Numbered from the stretch's first letter, positions 7,853-16,191 are shown. The stretch is DNA of 39,383 bases from an uncultured Dokdonia sp. (GCF_937910895.1 NZ_CALEMI010000123.1:1-39383); one strand, 5' to 3'. Notes: generated from the letters alone by a model not told the origin. Translations and numbers: made by a program.

Positions 7853-9049
7853 ATGAAATCGTATAACACATTACTCATATTAGTCCTATCTATCCTATTA
7901 TTTTCCTGTAAAAATGATGATGACGCTACTATTCCAGAAATAGATACTTCAGCCCTAATAGATGCAAAAGCTTCTATTGCCTCGTTTAGCAAACTAGCTA
8001 CTATAGATTTACAAACGGGCACGACCATTACGACACAAAACGATCAACTTATCGCAAGCATGGTCTATGAAGATTCTTTTATAGGTCTTTTTCCTGACCG
8101 TCTGGTACGAAGTAGTGAAACTGATTTTACAGGGGATCTCATCTGGGAATATTCCTTTGAAATTTTAGAGGGATTTGAGCGCACATTTAACTCTGAAACA
8201 GTAAAAATTCAAGGGACTACATTGTACTTAACGTACAGCAAACCTGATGAGTTAATACCCATACCTCTCAATTATATAGAAGCCATAGACCTGACAAATG
8301 GTACAGTCGCATGGAGTGTTCCTCAAAAGTCACGTGAGTATAAACGTCTCAACATACTTAATAACACCATCATTACAGCAGAAGGTCCTTCTAACAATAC
8401 ATCTATTGTTAGTAGAAATATTTCTGATGGATCTATTTTAAATATCTGGAATTTAGGAGAGCGTGTATCACATCTTATATCAGGCACTAATGAAATGATC
8501 GTCATGTCATGGAGCAATGCTGTCTATAGTATTCAAGAAGATCTTACGCTTAACTGGACTTTTTCTACTACTGGAAGTAATGTACAGAAAGGAATCATTG
8601 TAAGCGATCAGTTTGTTTTTCATTCAAGAGATGAGAATATCTATGCTGTCAATCTACAAACGGGTGATCTCAATTGGTCACAAGCATTTCCTGATCTCTT
8701 TATCCGTCAGTTTTTTAACAACGGCACTAGCATTTGGTCCGTGACTGAAGATTTTAACGCAAATAGGTTTGTGATTAACGAGCTAGACGCATCAACAGGA
8801 ACGATTTTATCTAATTTCAATACCCCACTCCCTATAGCAGCTGATGATATAGATGAAATTGAAGTACTCGCTTTTAGTGACTATCTACTCATTCTTATGG
8901 GGCGTTCTGGAGAAAGTACGATTACAGAATTTTATAACTATAAAACACAAAATAAGATTTGGCAAAGCGACCTTGATCTTTCTGACATTTTTACCCTAAG
9001 AGCTAATGTTCACTTAGGAACTAGCAGATACGCACCCACTTCTTTTTAA
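7853..9049 (+). CDS. Lipoprotein with PQQ-like beta-propeller repeats
   Basis: 398 residues. The lipoprotein signal ends LLFSC (C19), followed by acidic KNDDD, a pattern associated with surface export of lipoproteins in Bacteroidota. Blades of the PQQ/quinoprotein type are visible as repeated I.LTNGTVAWSVPQ and VNLQTGDLNWSQAFP motifs, and similar blocks occur every 40-45 residues. No PQQ- or metal-binding residues stand out, so a binding or scaffold role is more likely than an enzyme. It is the second gene of the probable operon from 7697, with a three-base gap before it and 24 bases after it. Confidence 0.85.
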   Translation: MKSYNTLLILVLSILLFSCKNDDDATIPEIDTSALIDAKASIASFSKLATIDLQTGTTITTQNDQLIASMVYEDSFIGLFPDRLVRSSETDFTGDLIWEYSFEILEGFERTFNSETVKIQGTTLYLTYSKPDELIPIPLNYIEAIDLTNGTVAWSVPQKSREYKRLNILNNTIITAEGPSNNTSIVSRNISDGSILNIWNLGERVSHLISGTNEMIVMSWSNAVYSIQEDLTLNWTFSTTGSNVQKGIIVSDQFVFHSRDENIYAVNLQTGDLNWSQAFPDLFIRQFFNNGTSIWSVTEDFNANRFVINELDASTGTILSNFNTPLPIAADDIDEIEVLAFSDYLLILMGRSGESTITEFYNYKTQNKIWQSDLDLSDIFTLRANVHLGTSRYAPTSF

Positions 9050-9073
9050 CAATCATTTTGAAACCACACTATT

Positions 9074-10123
9074 ATGAAAAAGCACATTTTAATAAAACAA
9101 TACATTTTACTATTTCTACTTGGTATATGTATTCTGAGTTGTTCTAGTGACGACGAAACTCCAGTTGTAAATGAGATGCCAGAAGAAGAGATGATGGATC
9201 CTGAAGAACCTGATCCTACAAATCTTGATCTCACCTTTACACTTCATACCCAACAAGATCAAATAGGCGATTTTGCTTTTCACCAGATGGCTGTCTTTAA
9301 TGAAAGCGTACACTCATATTACGGTGCTGGATTGGGAGCAACCACTGAGATGCCTTATAATCTAGGCGTGTGGCATAGTGATAATGGTATTGCTTGGGCT
9401 TCTGACATCTCTTTTGGGAGTGAGCGTAGAGGACATTCTGTTACCGAGTTTAATGGGGATTTATTTCTTATAGGAGGCGCAGATAATGATGATAACGAGC
9501 TCGAAGAAGTATGGGTAAGTAACGATGGATTTAATTGGACACTCGGAGCCGAAATACTCCCTTTTGGCTCTGTCTCTTTTCATAATACGGTAGCTTATGA
9601 TGGGCAACTTTATCTCATTACAGATGATTATGAAGATGGTGATGGCACGCAAATGATGGCTGTATACAGATCTAACAACGGGTTCAACTGGAGCCTTATC
9701 GCTACCGATGTATTTCCAGTACGCACCGCAGCAGAAACGGTTGTCTTTAATAACAAAATCTATCTTATAGGTGGCAGTAATGACACAAACTTCTTTAATG
9801 ATATTTGGACGACAGAAGATGGAATTACTTGGACGCAAATAACCCCAACAGGAACACACTTTGACCCTATTGTCTTTCACACCCTGAACACATATAACAA
9901 CGCTTTATGGCTTATAGGCGGTTGGAGTAGCACCAATCAATACAATAATCACATCTGGTATTCACAAGATGGCATCAACTGGATCAACTACGACGGAGAA
10001 ATTCCTTTTGACGGATTATATGCACATGATATACTCGTCTATGAAAATGAACTTTGGCTTTTTGGAGGTATTCAAAGTGACGGACTCTCAGGAGCAATTG
10101 GCTCTATAAAAATAAATAACTAA
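9074..10123 (+). CDS. Kelch-like repeat lipoprotein
   Basis: 349 residues. The signal ends CILSC (C23), followed by SSDDETPV, close to the flavobacterial surface-lipoprotein export motif SDDE. From about residue 55 to the end there are six or so repeats of the form LYLIGG....NDIWTTEDGITWT, with W-S-x-DGxxW strands, giving a kelch/sialidase-like beta-propeller. Such propellers usually bind proteins or glycans; no hydrolase residues could be picked out. It is in the 7697-12523 gene run and ends three bases before the start assigned to the open frame that follows. Confidence 0.85.
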   Translation: MKKHILIKQYILLFLLGICILSCSSDDETPVVNEMPEEEMMDPEEPDPTNLDLTFTLHTQQDQIGDFAFHQMAVFNESVHSYYGAGLGATTEMPYNLGVWHSDNGIAWASDISFGSERRGHSVTEFNGDLFLIGGADNDDNELEEVWVSNDGFNWTLGAEILPFGSVSFHNTVAYDGQLYLITDDYEDGDGTQMMAVYRSNNGFNWSLIATDVFPVRTAAETVVFNNKIYLIGGSNDTNFFNDIWTTEDGITWTQITPTGTHFDPIVFHTLNTYNNALWLIGGWSSTNQYNNHIWYSQDGINWINYDGEIPFDGLYAHDILVYENELWLFGGIQSDGLSGAIGSIKINN

Positions 10124-10141
10124 CACATGAACTTCTATATT

Positions 10142-10534
10142 ATGAAAACAAAATTGTATGTAACTATTATCGTAATGATGAGTGTATTCGCTTTCGCGAA
10201 AGCGCAAACCACCACAACAAAAGAAAAGCCTAAAACTAAAAATAACCTTCCAGCAGATGGAAACGCACTAGATCAACAAGCACAAGTATTGGGTAACATC
10301 TTTGGAGATTTAGGAGGAATGAAAGAAATGCAAGGAATAGAAGGCTATATGGATCTTTTAAATAAAAGTGATGTGAGTCCAGAGCTCAAGAAAAAATTGA
10401 CTGAGCAGTATAAAGTTATTGCGCTAAGTGATGACCCAAAAAAGAAAAAAGAAATGGAGCTTAAACTATCTAAAATGTTGCAAAAAGCATTAAAAGAAAG
10501 TCAGGAAAAAGACACATTAAAAACAAAAGGATAA
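10142..10534 (+). CDS. Small secreted charged helical protein
   Basis: 130 residues. An in-frame ATG at 10127 adds five residues (MNFYI), but the ATG at 10142 places a standard signal peptide at the N-terminus (MKTKLYVTIIVMMSVFAFAKAQ), so this start is preferred. Cleavage is expected after AKA, and those residues are encoded by a palindrome copy. The mature part is Lys/Glu-rich and helical (EMQGIEGYMDLLNKSD, ELKKKLTEQYK, KKKEMELKLSKMLQKALK). It is not recognised as a known family. It ends five bases before the OmpA-type gene, so the two are probably translated together. Confidence 0.75.
   Translation: MKTKLYVTIIVMMSVFAFAKAQTTTTKEKPKTKNNLPADGNALDQQAQVLGNIFGDLGGMKEMQGIEGYMDLLNKSDVSPELKKKLTEQYKVIALSDDPKKKKEMELKLSKMLQKALKESQEKDTLKTKG
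10189..10204. repeat. Iterated palindrome copy 3 (encodes a signal-peptidase site)
   Basis: 16-base form read as AFAKA, residues 17-21 of the 10142 product, directly before Q22. Confidence 0.9.
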
Positions 10535-10539
10535 CAGCT

Positions 10540-11823
10540 ATGAAAACACTACAAATTATTCTAGTATTCTGCCTTCTTTTATGTGGTACTGGAGCAAACG
10601 CACAACTCTTTAAAAAATTAGGGAAAGTAGCCGAAAAAGCTGCAGAACGCACTGTAGAAGATCGAGTGTCTCGAGAATCTTCTAAAAAAACAGATCAAGC
10701 ACTTGATAGCGTTTTTTCAAAAAAGAAGAAAAAGAAAAACAAAAAGAAACGCAAAAACAAGAATAAAAATAAAGACGAAAAAGATACCACAAGCGCTGAT
10801 GAAGCGTCTACAGTTCCAACCTATACCATAAAGCGAAGTGCTGACTTTACGCCTGGCAATATTACGGTCTTTGACGATCAATTTACCAAAGACAATCCAG
10901 GTGATTTCCCCGCACAATGGGATACCAATGGAAGTGGCGAGATTACTATGATTAACAACCAGAAATGGATGCGATTAGGTGGTAACTCTAAATACATCCC
11001 TATCCTTAAAGAAGCACTTCCAGAAAACTATACTGTAGAGTTTGATTTATTTACAGACGGGTTAGATGGCAAAACAAGTTCTGAAGCTTTTCTCACACTC
11101 CTCATTGAAGATAATACAGGATTTACACGCGCAAAAGATTGGTGTATGACAGAGATTTCTGTATGTCAATTTATAGGAAATCGAGGGGTTGTAGAAAAAG
11201 TAGCTAATGGTAAACGCCAGCTTCGTAATCAGATAGGAAAAGACTATAGAGATGCCATTAATGGGATGTCACATATTGCTATTGCTGTAAACAAAACCCG
11301 TATGCGGGTATGGTTAAATGATAATAAGCTGGTAGATGTTCCAAGGCTCGTTCCAGAAGGCGCTGATGTTTTCAAACTTGCTGTAAGAGGATTAAGAGAT
11401 CCTGATGGCGTTGATGAGCTGTATATTTCTAACATCAAAATCACAAAAGCAGGAGAAGACAATCGTAGTAAATTACTAACAGAAGGTCGCTTAACCACCA
11501 ATAATATTCTATTTGAATCGGCGAGTGCAACGCTTAAAGACAGCTCGTTTTCTATCATACGTGAGATTGCTACAGTACTAGAAGAAAATCCTGAGGTAAA
11601 CATTAAGATTATAGGACATACCGATGCCGATGGTCCGGATGATGGGAATCGTACGCTTTCGCGAAAGCGTGCCGAAGCTGTAAAGAATATGATGACGACT
11701 GCTTATGGAATTGATAGCGCAAGAATCCTAACCGACGGAATGGGAGAAAGTCAACCTATCGCACCTAATACAACAACGGATGGAAAAGCCCTAAACCGAA
11801 GGGTTGAGTTTATAAAACTTTAA
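10540..11823 (+). CDS. OmpA-family peptidoglycan-binding protein with poly-lysine segment
   Basis: 427 residues. The signal peptide ends GANA before QLF. Residues 61-78 are almost all Lys, Asn and Arg. The middle (about 95-310) contains FDDQFTKDNPGDFPAQW and long beta-rich segments resembling a laminin-G/concanavalin-like fold. The C-terminal OmpA domain (about 325-427) has the peptidoglycan-binding core IKIIGHTDADGPDDGNR, then TLSRKRAEAV and LNRRVEFIKL. TLSRKR (372-377) is encoded by a palindrome copy, a place where OmpA domains normally carry LS..RA..V, so the repeat fits the consensus. It probably anchors the outer membrane to the cell wall and belongs to the 7697-12523 gene run. Confidence 0.9.
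   Translation: MKTLQIILVFCLLLCGTGANAQLFKKLGKVAEKAAERTVEDRVSRESSKKTDQALDSVFSKKKKKKNKKKRKNKNKNKDEKDTTSADEASTVPTYTIKRSADFTPGNITVFDDQFTKDNPGDFPAQWDTNGSGEITMINNQKWMRLGGNSKYIPILKEALPENYTVEFDLFTDGLDGKTSSEAFLTLLIEDNTGFTRAKDWCMTEISVCQFIGNRGVVEKVANGKRQLRNQIGKDYRDAINGMSHIAIAVNKTRMRVWLNDNKLVDVPRLVPEGADVFKLAVRGLRDPDGVDELYISNIKITKAGEDNRSKLLTEGRLTTNNILFESASATLKDSSFSIIREIATVLEENPEVNIKIIGHTDADGPDDGNRTLSRKRAEAVKNMMTTAYGIDSARILTDGMGESQPIAPNTTTDGKALNRRVEFIKL
11652..11670. repeat. Iterated palindrome copy 4 (in the OmpA domain)
   Basis: 19 of the 20 bases of the full form, read as TLSRKR. Confidence 0.9.
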
Positions 11824-11845
11824 TTAAAAACCTAATATCACACTC

Positions 11846-12523
11846 ATGAAAACACTTATTATCATCCTCATTTTTTGCATAACAACACCACTACTCGCAC
11901 AAAATAATTGCAGTAAATACTATGCATCAACACCAGGAAGGAAACTCATTCATAAAACGTATGACAAGAGAGACCGTCATAGTTTAACTACAGAATACAA
12001 GATAGAAAACATAACGCCATCAGGGATCAATGTCACTTTTAACCTTTGGGATAAACGCGACAAACATATCACGGGAGGTGAGTTAACGCTGGGATGTGAA
12101 AACAGAACAACCTATCTAGCTTCAGAATCTATTATGACAGATATCTTAAGTCAATATGAAGGTATTGAATATACGGTCACTACCACAGACAGACTTGCGA
12201 TTCCTAACAATTTACAGATTGGACAGACATTGCCTGATGCAAGCACGTCCATCAGTGTGGACGCGCAGATCATGGCAATAAGCTTTGATATTAACCTTTC
12301 TGATAGAAAAGTAGTGAGAAGAGAACAAATAGAAACACCCGCAGGCACTTTTGACTGCTATGTGATTACCTATACCAATCAAATGGCTGGGGGTCTTGGC
12401 ACAAGAAACTATCAAAGCACCGATTGGATTGCAGAAGGCATTGGGATGGTAAAGCAAGAAACCTTTAAGGAAAATGGTAGGCTTGTGAGTCGTTCTGAAT
12501 TAACAGAAGTATCTGACATATAA
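11846..12523 (+). CDS. Secreted DUF3108/TapB-like protein
   Basis: 225 residues with a cleavable signal (MKTLIIILIFCITTPLLAQ). The beta-rich body starts CSKYYASTPGRKLIHKTYDK and contains ETPAGTFDCYVITYT, then STDWIAEGIGMVKQET, the pattern of DUF3108/TapB-type proteins (periplasmic lipid- or polymer-binding beta sheets). It follows the OmpA-type gene by 22 bases and is the last member of the tight gene run from 7697, before a hairpin. The family call is moderate. Confidence 0.75.
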   Translation: MKTLIIILIFCITTPLLAQNNCSKYYASTPGRKLIHKTYDKRDRHSLTTEYKIENITPSGINVTFNLWDKRDKHITGGELTLGCENRTTYLASESIMTDILSQYEGIEYTVTTTDRLAIPNNLQIGQTLPDASTSISVDAQIMAISFDINLSDRKVVRREQIETPAGTFDCYVITYTNQMAGGLGTRNYQSTDWIAEGIGMVKQETFKENGRLVSRSELTEVSDI

Positions 12524-12542
12524 TATTAAAAATGAATAGCCA

Positions 12543-12614
12543 AAACCCAATACTAAGGCATCTCTCTAAGTTTTACAACCATAAGACTTCTCTCACTAGC
12601 CTAGTATTGGGTTT
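12543..12614. terminator. Long hairpin after the DUF3108-like gene
   Basis: 12543-12559 pairs with 12599-12614 (AAACCCAATACTA-GGC against GCC-TAGTATTGGGTTT with one bulged A), enclosing a 39-base loop. The T tract is short, so it may be a transcript-end stabiliser rather than a classic terminator. Confidence 0.4.
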
Positions 12615-12624
12615 ATAAAGTAAA

Positions 12625-12640
12625 CGCTTTCGCGAAAGCG
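12625..12640. repeat. Iterated palindrome copy 5 (intergenic)
   Basis: 16-base form with flanking A and T, 34 bases before the barrel gene start. Confidence 0.9.
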
Positions 12641-12673
12641 TAAAAAATACACTAAACTAAAACTATTTTAACC

Positions 12674-13270
12674 ATGAAAACAATAAAAATCACAGTACTT
12701 TTTTTTGTGCTAAGCATCTCTCTACAAGCGCAAGAAGTATTTAATCAAACAGCACAAGGAAACTGGCTCGCAAACGGAACTGTACGAATCTTTAACACAA
12801 CAACAAAAGCTAAACTAGACGGTACTACAAATAAGGTAGCATCTACTTTTGAAATTCAAGCAGGTCCAAAAGCAGGTTATTTTGTGATAGACAACCTTGC
12901 TGTAGGTTTAGAAACTTTTATCTCATCTACCTCTACAAAATTTGAAAGCCTTGACGACCGCGTAACTACTTCGGCAGTATTTGTAGCTCCTTTTGCTAGG
13001 TATTATATCTATGAAGGCATTTTTGGAGAAGCTACGATAGGGATAGGATCTACCAAGACTACTAATGATATCTTCGGAGAGCAAAAGAGCAATGTATTTG
13101 GATGGCGATTGGGTGCTGGTTATAATATTCCTTTGGGGCAACACATCTCTTTAGAACCCACACTTAATTATTCTTGGGAAAACCAAAAGCCTAAAGACGC
13201 TGGAGATTTTACCCCATCTGACGTTATTACTTCAGTATTTGTTGGGTTGGGAATTACTGCCTTTTTATAA
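12674..13270 (+). CDS. Outer-membrane beta-barrel protein
   Basis: 198 residues. A signal peptide (MKTIKITVLFFVLSISLQAQ) is followed by alternating amphipathic strands such as FEIQAGPKAGYFVIDNLAVG, VAPFARYYIYEGIFGEATIG, FGWRLGAGYNIPL and ISLEPTLNYSWENQ. It ends in a C-terminal strand closing in FL. This matches the small 8-strand outer-membrane beta-barrel class (OMP_b-brl). No ligand can be inferred. The next gene starts 20 bases on. Confidence 0.85.
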   Translation: MKTIKITVLFFVLSISLQAQEVFNQTAQGNWLANGTVRIFNTTTKAKLDGTTNKVASTFEIQAGPKAGYFVIDNLAVGLETFISSTSTKFESLDDRVTTSAVFVAPFARYYIYEGIFGEATIGIGSTKTTNDIFGEQKSNVFGWRLGAGYNIPLGQHISLEPTLNYSWENQKPKDAGDFTPSDVITSVFVGLGITAFL

Positions 13271-13290
13271 TCTAAAACAATTCTACACTT

Positions 13291-13830
13291 ATGAAAAATA
13301 TAGCAAACATAGGATTCCTACTCGTAGCAATCTTTATCGTATCATGCGATACAGACGTTCCTGAAACAGATACCATTGATCCAACCTTCTCCATAAAAAT
13401 TACAGGAGATGGATTTGATAGAACCTTTACGCAAGAGGATAATTTTGATAATTTACAACTCAACCTTCGTGTAGGAGTCTCGTATGACTTTATACTGGCT
13501 GGCGTTGATGCTGGTGGAGTGAGACATATTCAGTTTCAATATTCACCTATTTCAACACCTATTAGCACACCTATTCCCTCTGCTTGGACAGAAAGCAATA
13601 ATGGGTTTACGTCCGTCATTAGATTTAGCGGAGACCGGAATGATGCGATTACGGCACAAATTCTTACAGGATCTTTTACACCTACCCTCATAAGTGAAGA
13701 TATACTGTTTGAGACTTTTTATATCCGGGTAGAAGATTTTGGAGGAGAGAGCGGTCCCCCTTTTAATATCACAGAAGCCGTCTTAGATATTTCTATTGCA
13801 AATCATCCAACAGAAGTTATTACTTTTTAA
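13291..13830 (+). CDS. Hypothetical surface lipoprotein
   Basis: 179 residues. The signal ends IFIVSC (C19), followed by acidic DTDVPETD, consistent with surface export. The body is predicted all-beta (GDGFDRTFTQEDNFDNLQL, VGVSYDFILAGVDAGGV), possibly Ig-like. There is no recognised family. It lies between the barrel gene (20 bases upstream) and the collagen-like lipoprotein gene (77 bases downstream). Confidence 0.75.
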   Translation: MKNIANIGFLLVAIFIVSCDTDVPETDTIDPTFSIKITGDGFDRTFTQEDNFDNLQLNLRVGVSYDFILAGVDAGGVRHIQFQYSPISTPISTPIPSAWTESNNGFTSVIRFSGDRNDAITAQILTGSFTPTLISEDILFETFYIRVEDFGGESGPPFNITEAVLDISIANHPTEVITF

Positions 13831-13907
13831 AAAAATATGTAGTGCGCGTTAACCTTTTAAAGATTGCGATCATAAAAGAGCAAACAAAACATTTTTAAAT
13901 CGATATT

Positions 13908-14504
13908 ATGAAAACTTTGAAACAATTATTTTATTACTCATTTGTTATGCTTGCCATTTTATGTACTTCCTGTGATGCAGAAGACGGAATGGACGGAATA
14001 GACGGAATAGACGGCATAAACGGGGAACAAGGAATCCCAGGGCAAGATGGAGAAGATGGAAACGCAAATGTGATAGGAGTTACCGTAGATCCATTTCCGA
14101 GTTGGACAGAAGGTATTTACTTAGGCCAACAAGCAAATTTTGTAGAAATAGATGAACCTTTGCTAACAGAAGAAATGGCAGATGATGCCCTAGTATTGGC
14201 ATATTTTCAACTTCCTAATAATGATGTATGGTTCCCTATGACGTATGCGTTTGTTTTTGACGATGGCGATAATGAAATCATTACATATACATACGGACAA
14301 GATACTATCACTGTATATGCTTATGACTCTGCTGGACCAATAAACGCAGCAATCTTAAGAATAAGGTACTTTATTATTCCTACAAATGAAGCTGGGGGTA
14401 GAGCACATCTTTCATCAAAAGAAGATATTTTACAGGATTTACGTGACAATAAGGTCAACATTAACAATTATGAAGAAGTAACTAATTACTACAACTTACA
14501 ATAA
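13908..14504 (+). CDS. Collagen-like lipoprotein
   Basis: 198 residues. The lipoprotein signal ends LCTSC (C22). Directly after come DAED and about eight Gly-X-Y triplets (GMD GID GID GIN GEQ GIP GQD GED), a short collagen-like stalk with acidic X/Y residues. A globular beta domain of about 145 residues follows (starts near NVIGVTVDPFPSW). Lipoproteins with Gly-X-Y stalks close to the anchor are common in Bacteroidota and hold a head domain off the surface. Eight triplets is too short to prove a triple helix. The gene ends at a shared terminator with lipB converging. Confidence 0.85.
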   Translation: MKTLKQLFYYSFVMLAILCTSCDAEDGMDGIDGIDGINGEQGIPGQDGEDGNANVIGVTVDPFPSWTEGIYLGQQANFVEIDEPLLTEEMADDALVLAYFQLPNNDVWFPMTYAFVFDDGDNEIITYTYGQDTITVYAYDSAGPINAAILRIRYFIIPTNEAGGRAHLSSKEDILQDLRDNKVNINNYEEVTNYYNLQ

Positions 14505-14523
14505 GAATTACTTTTTGTGCATT

Positions 14524-14554
14524 AAAAAAACCGAAGCTTAGGCTTCGGTTTTTT
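14524..14554. terminator. Bidirectional terminator shared with lipB, overlapping its stop codon
   Basis: CCGAAGC (14531-14537) pairs with GCTTCGG (14542-14548), flanked by A7 and T6 tracts. The lipB stop codon (complement of 14538-14540) lies in the loop, so half of the stem is lipB coding sequence. Confidence 0.9.
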
Positions 14555-15251
14555 GGTGTATTTCTGCTTCAAACAAAGTAGTAAAATGCTTGAGTAATTT
14601 TTCTTTTACTTCGGCTTCATCTACCGTCGCTTTTCCTAATTCGACATTGAGAGACGTCACTGCTTTATCTTTAATCCCACAGGGAATCATCAAATCAAAA
14701 TAGCCTAAGTCTGCGTTGACATTAAAGGCAAAACCATGCATCGTGACCCAACGACTGGCACGTACTCCCAACGCACATATTTTTCGTGCAAACGGAGTTC
14801 CAACATCAAACCAGACGCCAGTTTCTCCTGAAGAGCGCTCAGCTTTCAAACCATATTCTGCAAGTGTTAGAATGACCATTTCTTCCAGAAATCTTAGGTA
14901 CTTATGGATATCTGTAAAAAAGTTGTCAAGATCTAAAATAGGATACCCTACTATTTGGCCAGGTCCATGGTAGGTGATATCGCCTCCTCTATTAATTTTA
15001 TAAAACGTAGCGTTTTTGGCTGCGAGTTCTTTTTCGCTGACAAGCAAATTATCAAAATCACCACTCTTCCCCAATGTAAATACATGAGGATGTTCTACTA
15101 GAAGGAAATAATTAGGTGTTTCAAGCCCTGCATCTTCACGTCTATTCTTAATTTTTATATCTAGAATTTCTTTAAAAAGCACCTCTTGATAATCCCAAGT
15201 TTCTTTATAATCTCGGTTGCCTAAGTCTTGAAGTTGGATTGTCTTATTCAC
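14538..15251 (-). CDS. lipB: Octanoyl-[acyl carrier protein]:protein octanoyltransferase
   Basis: LipB moves octanoyl from ACP to lipoyl domains of 2-oxoacid dehydrogenases and GcvH, the first step of lipoate assembly; it is cytosolic. The signature GGDITYHGPGQIVGYPILDL (about 89-108), the catalytic lysine in FARKICALGVR (K157) and the catalytic cysteine in MIPCGIKDKAVTSL (C191) are all present. The open frame extends up to an ATG at 15290, but that ATG lies in the loop of a terminator hairpin. The GTG at 15249-15251 gives the usual N-terminus (NKTIQLQDLG) and 237 residues, so GTG is chosen. A -7 box TATCTTTG ends four bases before this GTG, which implies a leaderless or nearly leaderless mRNA. 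No lipA is nearby. Confidence 0.93.
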   Translation of the reverse strand: MNKTIQLQDLGNRDYKETWDYQEVLFKEILDIKIKNRREDAGLETPNYFLLVEHPHVFTLGKSGDFDNLLVSEKELAAKNATFYKINRGGDITYHGPGQIVGYPILDLDNFFTDIHKYLRFLEEMVILTLAEYGLKAERSSGETGVWFDVGTPFARKICALGVRASRWVTMHGFAFNVNADLGYFDLMIPCGIKDKAVTSLNVELGKATVDEAEVKEKLLKHFTTLFEAEIHQKTEA

Positions 15252-15255
15252 GGTA

Positions 15256-15263
15256 CAAAGATA
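15256..15263 (-). promoter_or_regulatory. -7 box of lipB
   Basis: TATCTTTG on the minus strand, a perfect TAnnTTTG, separated by TACC from the GTG start. No clear -33 TTG is seen at the usual spacing, so lipB promoter strength is uncertain. Confidence 0.5.
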
Positions 15264-15272
15264 CGGAGAAAC

Positions 15273-15307
15273 AAAAATCCTTCTAAACATTGTTTAGAAG
15301 GATTTTT
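15273..15307. terminator. Terminator between the lipoprotein gene and lipB
   Basis: Perfect 17-base stem (15273-15289 with 15291-15307) built on CCTTCTAAACA, flanked by A5 and T5-6. It ends the minus-strand lipoprotein transcript immediately upstream of the lipB promoter. Confidence 0.85.
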
Positions 15308-15329
15308 TGTTAAAAGTGTTTTGTAGGAT

Positions 15330-16190
15330 TTAGTCTTCAAGAACCACTTCAAAATTCTCTAGCACTTTCTTATTATCTTCAAGAAGCTCTTTCCAAGAAA
15401 TTTCAAAAGTGACTGTTTTTCCGTCTTCTGAAATGACGGCACCTTCTGGTGATACCGATACTACCTTACGAGGAAATACGTATTCTAATTTCATAGTAGA
15501 ATTTTCAAACTCTTGACCAAACTGTTCCATCATCCCTTTGAGCATAACAGTTTCCTGACTATCACCTTCATCTGTTTCCAAATTAGTTTTCAATACTTCA
15601 AGATCCATACGAGTCTCTTCTTTTAGGATCCCATCATCTTTTATATATTTACTTAAACTCTTAGGGTCTGTTCTTCTGAAGGTATTATTCTCAAACGTAT
15701 ACACCACTTTATCCATAGACACTAATTCATCTGCAGATCCTAATTTTGGTCCTTGCCGCGCCTCATTTTTTGCTTGATCAAACACTTGATCTATCTCATA
15801 AGACACGCGTTCAATTTCGGAAAATGTAGCAAAATCTTTAAACATATTCATTTTAAACTCTCCAGTGTCTCCATCCATTTTCATTTTCATGGTAAAGTCT
15901 TTAAGCATTTCTAATTTTGCTTGTTCCTCTTTTGGTAATGTAGCGATACTATCTTTGTGTTCTTTAATAAGATTTGCGAATACGACTACAGTATCTATTT
16001 TTGTTTTTTCTTTATCGGAGTTGGAAGCTCCTGCTCCCATTGAATTTGCCATAGCCATCATAGCAGAAAGATCAAAGGAACTCTCATAACGACCGCCCAT
16101 ATCATTATTAAAAACAATGCGTTCCTGAACACTACAGCTCACTAGAAAAAATATCACCAAGCTGAATAGCACTACTATTTTTTTTGTCAT
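15330..16190 (-). CDS. Hypothetical lipoprotein
   Basis: 286 residues. The open frame has an earlier ATG at 16253, but that extension overlaps the preceding Pmp3 gene and lacks a signal. The ATG at 16188-16190 gives a proper lipoprotein signal (MTKKIVVLFSLVIFFLVSC, C19). SVQERIVFNNDMGGRYESSF follows, and later a run of MAMANSMG and many Lys/Glu helices. The residues after the Cys are not acidic, so periplasmic retention is more likely than surface display. No recognised domain. It starts one base after the Pmp3 gene stop, so the two genes form an operon. Confidence 0.8.
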   Translation of the reverse strand: MTKKIVVLFSLVIFFLVSCSVQERIVFNNDMGGRYESSFDLSAMMAMANSMGAGASNSDKEKTKIDTVVVFANLIKEHKDSIATLPKEEQAKLEMLKDFTMKMKMDGDTGEFKMNMFKDFATFSEIERVSYEIDQVFDQAKNEARQGPKLGSADELVSMDKVVYTFENNTFRRTDPKSLSKYIKDDGILKEETRMDLEVLKTNLETDEGDSQETVMLKGMMEQFGQEFENSTMKLEYVFPRKVVSVSPEGAVISEDGKTVTFEISWKELLEDNKKVLENFEVVLED

Positions 16191-16191
16191 T

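Noticed and set aside
9461-9880. A 139-codon open frame on the minus strand inside the kelch-like gene
   Set aside because: It is a shadow of a well-supported coding region, with unlikely composition and no start signals.
15252-15290. The upstream ATG of lipB as the true start
   Set aside because: It lies in the loop of a strong terminator and upstream of the -7 box, and the added residues (MFRRIFVSPYLCT) are not part of the family.
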